A stretch of 18,621 bases of DNA from Minisyncoccota bacterium (GTDB taxonomy: Bacteria; Patescibacteriota; Minisyncoccia; UBA6257; JAKLIH01). A program made the translations under genes and the position numbers. The stretch covers positions 1 through 18,621 of the forward strand of contig JAQVPP010000009.1 in the NCBI GenBank assembly GCA_028702045.1, written 5' to 3'. How positions within the stretch are numbered: position 1 is the first letter of the stretch; each line of letters opens with the position of its first letter. Of this stretch, positions 14,090 through 18,621 are shown piece by piece. The notes beneath the pieces were generated by a model that was not told where the DNA came from, searched no databases, and saw only the letters and a program-made list of their open reading frames with translations.

Positions 14090-14896
14090 GTCAAAACAAC
14101 TATATTTAATCCCTAATTTGCTTCTTGTTTTTATAGAAACTAGTGCATTTATTACTTTTTTATTTTTAAATAAATTAACCCAAGCTTTATATTTAGAATC
14201 ATACCCACTTTTTGCCATTGGATATAAATAGAGATCTGCTATTTGAACAAATAGGTTAGTTTTCTTTTTACGTTTAATACGCATAGAAACACTTGACTTA
14301 AAATCAATATTTTTTAATCTATTATATTTTTTACTAGAAATAGTTTTATCAAAAGGCGTGCCATGTTTTTTTAAATCCTCTGTGTATTGTAGTATAGATC
14401 TATCTTCTTTTTTCCCAGTTTCTTCAAACCTAATTTCTATTATTCCTTTTAATGGTTTTATATATTTTATAATTCTTTCTACTAAAATACAATAAACTGT
14501 TTTATCGATAGGTCATAGTTTTTCTTTATATTTTTGCTTATATCTATCAACATATCCTTTTCTATCAATTACTGCCGCAAACCCAATAACTGGAATATTA
14601 ATTAACAGGCTATTTAAATCATTTAGAAACAATGCTCTTTTTGTTTTATTTTGTTTAAGTCAACCATATTCTTCCCTTTCTCCTCTAATTTTTGTAGAGT
14701 GTAAGGGATCTTTAATATCTCACTTATTACAAAATTCTATATATTTATTTTTAACAATCTCTTTATCCTCTTCTTTTACTAATATTCCACCCAAAGCAAA
14801 ATAATCCATTTTATCCTTTCTAATAAAATTATTTTTATTTAAAGATCTGGTACCTGAATCATCCATATAAAAATAAAATGTTTGTTTTTGTTCCAT
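14069..14896 (-). CDS. DUF3800 protein
   Basis: 275 residues with the DUF3800 opening FYFYMDDSGTRSL and then MDYFALGGILVKEEDKEIV. DUF3800 proteins are widespread in bacteria and phages; the acidic DDSG motif and a later Asp are thought to form a nuclease-like (RNase H-type) active site, but the function is not established. Further blocks are STKIRGEREEYG-W-L, PVIGFAAVIDRK, YCILVERIIKYI, IRFEETGKKEDR and, near the end, LFVQIADLYLYPMAK, which holds the family's late Asp (Q-x-AD). Three TGA codons (14720, 14660, 14513) are Trp. The start is placed at 14896 (MEQKQTF) because the longer frame to 14959 overlaps the alkD end. Last gene of the operon; its final codons overlap the terminator of the opposing small RNA. 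Confidence 0.85.
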
Positions 14897-14906
14897 AAAA
14901 ATATAT

Positions 14907-15575
14907 TTATTTAGCATATCAATAATCTCTTTCCTGTTTAGGAAACTTTTCCAGAGCATATCGTAAAGTTATTCTTTGGATTTTTTTAATGTTTTTGTTT
15001 AAAAAATCCAAAAGAACCTCCTTATCTCTTTTACCTACTTCTCTAAGCATCCAGCCAATAGCTTTTTGGATTAAATCATTTTCATCTTGAATTAAAGATT
15101 TTGAGATTTTTAAAATATCTGTAAAATCATTTTGCCTGATAAAGGCAAGACAAGAAACAATACTGACTCTCTTCTCGTTTCACTTACTGCTACTGGCTAA
15201 GGTATATATTATGTTTTTATCTTTTTTTATTAAATAATCTCCTACTATATTTATACATGTAGTATCTATTAGAGCTCAGTTATTAAAGAATCTTAAATTT
15301 TTAAGATAGAAATTAAAAATCTTTTCTTTATTATCTACATATTTTTGTATTAAGGCATAACAAGCTAATTGCTTTTTTTCTTGAATGTTTGATTTTAATA
15401 ACTCTGTTATTTCTTGTATGGTAATTTGAGTATAGTAGGTTTTAACTAAATTCTTTAAATCTTTGGCATATATGCCGTAAAAAATATTGTTGTTATTTTT
15501 AAAAAATCCTGACAAGGTTTTAGCTTGTTTAGGATTTTTTAATTTATTTAAATCTGCTTCTAAATCTTTAATCAT
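14907..15575 (-). CDS. AlkD-type DNA alkylation repair protein
   Basis: AlkD is a HEAT-repeat DNA glycosylase that removes bulky and cationic alkylated purines. The 222-residue product fits the family length. Markers are FYGIYAKDLKNLVK near residue 32, the central FFNN-W-ALIDTTCINIVGDYL (usually W-DLVD), the segment SSK-W-NEKRVSIVS that corresponds to S-x-x-W-x-RR-x-x-(I/V)-(V/S), IQKAIGWMLREVGKRD and the terminal ITLRYALEKFP. Trp codons at 15276 and 15180 are TGA. A further TGA at 14919 is read as Trp and the protein ends four codons later at TAA. In the standard code it would stop there, which may be a former stop codon. It starts one base after the stop of the deacetylase-like gene. Confidence 0.88.
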
Positions 15576-15576
15576 A

Positions 15577-16563
15577 TTAGTAACAATAAGTACCTTTTGG
15601 ACACTTGCCTTTTTCTTTTGGAGTGGTTGTATATTTGTCTAAGTCTGTAATAGATTCCAACTTATCAATAGGAGTGTATGGTACTTGCTTAAAACCAACT
15701 TCTTTATTAATAGGTACATTGATATTTTTCAAAAAGATTTGATTTACCTTGCTTAGTCAAGTATCAAAATCATTAATATCAATATGATTTGAGTTAAGTA
15801 ATAATCTATATACTTTCCAATATATTTTTTTAGTACCACCCAAATATGAATCTGAAATAATACTAATAGCTTTAGCTTTTTTTGTAATAGAATTATTAAT
15901 ATGTTTCTCCCACTCTACAATATCTGCTCCTCTAATATGTAGGGCATGGTCACTAATGGGAGTACTGTTTAGGTGAGAATCCTTAACATTGCTTAATGAA
16001 ATTAGTTTAACATCAAAATCTGTTAAATTATATACAGTAGATTCTTCACTGGTAGTTCCTCGCTTAAGTAGATAGTCAATGTTTAAGTCTTGAGCAATAT
16101 TTAAAGTATTAATGTCATATGAGAAATTCTCTGTAGCAAATACATCTAGATCTATTTCAAGTAAATTATTAAAGACTTGTTTTGTTTTAGTCATAATATC
16201 TAATTGGTCGTTATATGACATTCCCCAAAAATCTTGCTCTGAATATCCGATTAGCTTATATCCTCTGCCATGCATATTGATGAAAAAATCTGGATACTTT
16301 TCTGCTAAGCTAGATGAAACTAGTACTGCAGCTTTTTGATTTCTGTTGTCTAACTCAATCTGTCAATGCATTAGTCCATTCATAGGCTCAACTGCTTTTA
16401 AGATAATTAACAAATTAGCTTTTGGTGTTTTGTAATTAACTAATTTAGGAATAAAAACAACTAATAAGAATAGACTTAAACAAAGGCAAAAGATTTTAAA
16501 AAATGTCTTGTCTATTGATTTTATTTTTGAGAAAACTTTTTTGAAAAAATTAGATATTTTCAT
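15577..16563 (-). CDS. Membrane-anchored polysaccharide-deacetylase-like protein
   Basis: 328 residues with two TGA-coded Trp (16363 and 15757). A basic N-terminus is followed by one membrane segment (about 22-40, FKIFCLCLSLFLLVVFIPKLV), so the rest is probably outside the membrane. The body shows the order of a NodB-type barrel: a strand with DNRNQKAAVLVSSSLAEKYPDFF, then GRGYKLIGYSEQDFWGMSYNDQLDIMTKTKQVF (compare GHEIGNHTxxH and the following E-I-x-x-T segment), then FATENFSYDINTLNIAQDLNIDYLL (compare FRxPxG-x-Y and LG). The catalytic TFDD and HxxxH metal motifs are not evident, so activity is doubtful. A short C-terminal tail has two Cys. It lies between the thioredoxin-CcdA and alkD genes with gaps of 2 and 1 base. 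Confidence 0.5.
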
Positions 16564-16565
16564 AA

Positions 16566-17681
16566 TTAAAAGATTAAAAATATACTTATTAAAATCATAA
16601 TGACTCCTGCAATTAGATTAATTCATCTCTGAGACTTGCTAGATGTACCTACTACCTTTAATGAGTACATGGCTATAGCAAAGATAATGATATCATCAAT
16701 CATGAAGAATATAATATATATAAATAGATATCCATAATAAGCAAGAGGTGTTAAGTTACTTGCAGTCAAGATTTGAGTATATACTACTGGCAAGGCAGCT
16801 GAACATAAAAGCTCAACTAAATTAACAAAAAATCCTAATACAGCAATACCAAGTAAAGCAACTAATAGATTTGGTTTTTGGACAAATTCCTTTAGCTTTT
16901 CAAAAATCATTTGATTCTTTTGTATCTTGGATACCTTGCAAACTGCTTTTTTATTCTTAATTGCTTTGGCTAAATAATTAATACCTAAACCTAAAGCCAA
17001 AAGACCGATAATTATCTGTAATCAGTATGTATTAAATTTTTGGATAATACTTAATCAACCAACCATAAAGCCATAATATACTGCACCTGATACGGTGATA
17101 AATGTGATACCTAAGATATATCTTCTTTTTTTATCCTCCATGCCAAGTAATAGAGTGATCAAGAAAATCAAGGCTCACATAGCACAAGGATTAAACCCAT
17201 CAACAAATCCCATTATTATAGTGATTAGAAGTAAAGAAAAATCTTCTATTTGAATATTAAGACCTGGAATCTTAATTTCTGAAAGATCTTTGGCTTGCTT
17301 TTGATCTTCTCCTTGATAAATCTTATCTATAACATCATCACATTGATTATTTTCACAATAATTTATCTTTTCTTTTAATTGATCTTGATCATTACCTAAT
17401 ACATAATCGTCACCTATGACAATAAAAGGAGTTCCACCAATATTAGTGTTAAAATATTTAACTAACTTATCCATGATTCCTTGATTGCCTGCATCATGAA
17501 TATCTCTTAAAATTAAATTAAAGGAATGATCATTTTGATACTCAACTAAAAACTGCTCAGCAGCCTTACAGTGTACACATCCTTGTTTCTCAAAAACATA
17601 AACATTAAAATCACTGCCAAAAACTGTAGTGGAAGTGAAGATAAAGAATAGAATAAATATATATTTAATTATCTTTTTCAT
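16566..17681 (-). CDS. Thioredoxin-CcdA fusion: transmembrane disulfide reductant carrier
   Basis: 371 residues. A signal-like helix (MKKIIKYIFILFFIFTSTTVFG) is followed by a thioredoxin-fold domain with the redox pair CVHC (about 35-38) and the cis-proline segment GGTPFIVIG, then a further Cys pair CENNQC. The C-terminal half has about six membrane segments starting with FVDGFNPCAM-W-ALIFLITLLLGM, where NPC is the CcdA/DsbD channel-Cys motif, and LVELLCSAALPVVYTQIL, the second CcdA-type Cys segment. Such CcdA proteins carry electrons from cytoplasmic thioredoxin to the outside. Four TGA codons (17175, 17055, 17022, 16623) are Trp. It overlaps the upstream thioredoxin-like gene by 17 bases. 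TrxB at 2790-3710 could supply cytoplasmic electrons through a thioredoxin, but this is inference. Confidence 0.85.
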
Positions 17682-18165
17682 TTTTATTTTTTCTTAAATT
17701 TTTTATAACAATAAAAGTGACAAGTAAGGTCAAAAACCCTGTTATGTAAAAAATTGGATGAATACTAAAAGCTTGTTTTGATTCTGGATTCTCTAGAAGA
17801 GCAAAAGCTTTACTTGTCATATCTATACAATTATTTTCCTTACAACTAGCTATGTTAGCAAGTAAGGTACTTTTATGTTCTGGTTTAAAATATACAAAAG
17901 CAGTCTCTCCTATAACAACAAAAGGTGTGGCTGGTAGGTTTGACTGAAAATAGTTTACTAAAACAAGCATAGCTTGTTTATTTTTTTCATCATTTACATC
18001 AAAATCACGTATATTAATTTCTGAGACATTGTCTAGTTCTTGAATTAAGTTTTCATAATTTTGATCCTCTTTATTTTGTCAAAAAATATCAACATTTATC
18101 TCTTTGGCTAAAGAAATGTTAAATAAACAAAATAAAATTAAGGATATAGTAAATATTTTTTTCAT
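17665..18165 (-). CDS. Membrane-anchored thioredoxin-fold protein lacking CxxC
   Basis: 166 residues: signal or anchor (MKKIFTISLILFCLFNISLA), thioredoxin-fold domain, and a C-terminal membrane segment (about 140-158, IFYITGFLTLLVTFIVIKNL) with a basic end. It parallels the thioredoxin half of the next gene: NVDIF-W-QNKEDQNYENLIQEL with NVYVFEKQGCVHCKAAEQFLVEY, LPATPFVVIG with IGGTPFIVIG, and CKENNC with CENNQC. The cis-Pro TPF and second Cys pair are kept, but the redox CxxC is missing. It is therefore probably a non-catalytic paralogue or partner. Trp at 18079 is TGA. First gene of the five-gene operon; it overlaps the next by 17 bases. Confidence 0.8.
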
Positions 18166-18173
18166 ATGTATAA

Positions 18174-18202
18174 ATAATATATAAATTTTTAAAAAAATTC
18201 AA
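18174..18202 (-). promoter_or_regulatory. Promoter of the five-gene redox/deacetylase/alkD operon
   Basis: Minus strand: -35 TTGAAT (18202-18197), 17-bp spacer, -10 TATTAT (18179-18174, 5 of 6). It follows directly after tRNA-Arg and gives a very short leader. Confidence 0.6.
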
Positions 18203-18207
18203 TATAG

Positions 18208-18280
18208 TGTCCCCACGAGGATTCGAACCTCGATTTTAGGCTCCGCAAGCCCATGTCCTATCCAGTTGAACGACAGGGAC
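18208..18280 (-). tRNA. tRNA-Arg (anticodon GCG)
   Basis: A 73-base cloverleaf: acceptor GTCCCTG/TGGGGAC with two wobble pairs, D arm GTTCAACTGGATAGGAC including A20 of Arg tRNAs, anticodon stem TGGGC/GCCTA (one G-T pair), loop TTGCGGA, T arm GAGGTTCGAATCCTC. The anticodon GCG reads CGC and CGU. Bacteria normally use ACG (edited to ICG) for this box. The discriminator is A and CCA is not encoded. Confidence 0.93.
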
Positions 18281-18289
18281 ATTAATCTT

Positions 18290-18318
18290 ATTTTATCATA
18301 TATTATTTGATTTTACAA
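18290..18318 (-). promoter_or_regulatory. Promoter of tRNA-Arg
   Basis: Minus strand: -35 TTGTAA (18318-18313), 17-bp spacer ending TGA, -10 TAAAAT (18295-18290, 5 of 6), about 10 bases before the tRNA. Confidence 0.65.
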
Positions 18319-18326
18319 TTTTATGA

Positions 18327-18621
18327 TTAAATCATATTTAAAGAGACCAATATCTTGCTCTTTATATATTCATTTAAAATTGTCCTAATTCAAAATTCAG
18401 ATTTGAATCAATTATTTTTTAAATCATATTTATCAACAATATCACAATTTACTCTGATTAATTGAATATTATCTGAGTATTTCTGAAAGGCTGCGTATCC
18501 TCTTCTTTGAGAAAATGGTGAATTAATCAAAATAATTGATTTATGTGATATATTTTGTTCTTCTAATAAGTTTAGTGATCGCTTTGCGTTATCTACCATA
18601 GTAATAGCTTGTTTTTCTAAA
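18327..18621 (-). CDS. YdcF/DUF218-like protein, 5' end outside window
   Basis: The last 97 codons of a gene that enters from the high-coordinate edge. The visible residues start LEKQAITMVDNAKRSLNLLEEQN and continue with IILINSPFSQRRGYAAFQKYS, which matches the DUF218 pattern of a (T)xEN(A) helix, a (I/V)L(V/I)-x-(S/N)-P-(Y/F) strand and the following RRAYATF helix. The end, W-FKSEF-W-IRTILNEYIKSKILVSLNMI, also fits. DUF218 proteins are linked to envelope or vancomycin sensitivity phenotypes in E. coli (SanA, YdcF) but their reaction is not settled. Two TGA codons (18408 and 18390) are read as Trp, and the stop is TAA. Confidence 0.6.

Noticed and set aside
14897..14959. Longer start for the DUF3800 gene at 14959
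   Set aside because: It would overlap the conserved alkD C-terminus; MEQKQTFYFYMDDSG at 14896 is the normal family start.
14907..15575. CGA/CGG reassignment as in some Absconditabacteria, suggested by tRNA-Arg(GCG)
   Set aside because: CGA encodes a conserved Arg in AlkD (LRYA) and fits Arg/Lys in LepA (LRALIFDS), so it still appears to mean Arg.
16112..16339. Plus-strand ORF of 75 aa
   Set aside because: Antisense to the deacetylase-like gene, without homology.
7006..17970. Many genes look broken into two or three pieces, suggesting pseudogenes
   Set aside because: In each case the break is a TGA in the same frame, and flanking segments match one continuous family protein. They are intact under UGA-Trp.
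1..18621. UGA as glycine (Gracilibacteria/Absconditabacteria code)
   Set aside because: The in-frame TGA codons fall at Trp or aromatic family positions such as HI0933 GGYNLQ-x-x-W, AlkD S-x-x-W and rubrerythrin EHAS-W, not at Gly positions. The one Gly tRNA seen has anticodon CCC.
1..18621. CRISPR arrays, insertion sequences, prophage
   Set aside because: No regularly spaced repeats, transposase or phage structural genes seen.

Overview
The window is AT-rich bacterial chromosome. Every protein gene lies on the minus strand, so gene order is given here from high to low coordinates. The key to reading it is that TGA is a tryptophan codon. I located about 29 in-frame TGA codons that split otherwise intact, recognisable proteins. 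Many fall where the protein family has Trp or another aromatic residue: MraZ, LepA (GEIG-W), thioredoxin reductase (GI-W-AAGD), rubrerythrin (EHAS-W), the channel-like protein (AK-W-AI), the HI0933-family flavoprotein and AlkD. With TGA read as Trp, 20 coding regions become continuous, and all but one end in TAA or TAG. The RNase P RNA has a type A-like 3' end (ACAGAA then CTCGGCTTA) and not the type B end expected of Mollicutes. The window also carries murJ and an ftsB-like divisome gene. Together this suggests a walled, small-genome, anaerobic or microaerophilic bacterium, possibly Patescibacteria/CPR-like, that is not a Mycoplasma but uses a code-4-type genetic code. The lineage assignment is inference.

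Layout. 18621-18290: 3' part of a YdcF/DUF218-like gene, then tRNA-Arg(GCG). 18202-14069: a tight five-gene operon holding a thioredoxin-fold protein without CxxC, a thioredoxin-CcdA membrane fusion, a membrane-anchored polysaccharide-deacetylase-like protein, an AlkD-type DNA glycosylase and a DUF3800 protein. 14010-13983: a plus-strand promoter that drives a short GC-rich RNA converging on DUF3800. 13904-10238: smr, HI0933/YhiN flavoprotein, a small membrane-anchored protein, acetate kinase and rubrerythrin, closed by a strong terminator. 10211-8737: an MscS-type multi-helix membrane protein, a small helical protein, and RNase P RNA with its own promoter and terminator. 8732-7006: murJ, with a structured leader that may encode an opposing small RNA. 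6971-6638: a small membrane protein with its own promoter and terminator. 6624-4307: lepA, an ftsB-like gene and tRNA-Gly. 4303-3831: a self-contained single-gene cassette with promoter, palindromic operator, Shine-Dalgarno, terminator and an apparent TGA stop, lying between two tRNA genes. 3818-2545: tRNA-Thr, trxB and a small membrane protein. 2531-1467: L10 leader with an attenuator, rplJ, rplL and terminator. 1408-650: an unrecognised gene and its terminator. 619-1: mraZ with its own promoter and MraZ-box repeats, then the start of rsmH, which opens the division and cell-wall cluster.

Themes. Housekeeping translation (rplJ/rplL, lepA, three tRNAs, rnpB), envelope and division functions (mraZ/rsmH, ftsB-like, murJ, the deacetylase-like protein), and redox or oxygen defence (trxB, thioredoxin-CcdA, rubrerythrin) dominate, with acetate kinase indicating fermentative energy metabolism. 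Most genes lack a clear Shine-Dalgarno; two single-gene units have strong ones. Recognisable promoters are close to TTGAAA-17-TATAAT. I found no CRISPR array, insertion sequence or prophage genes.
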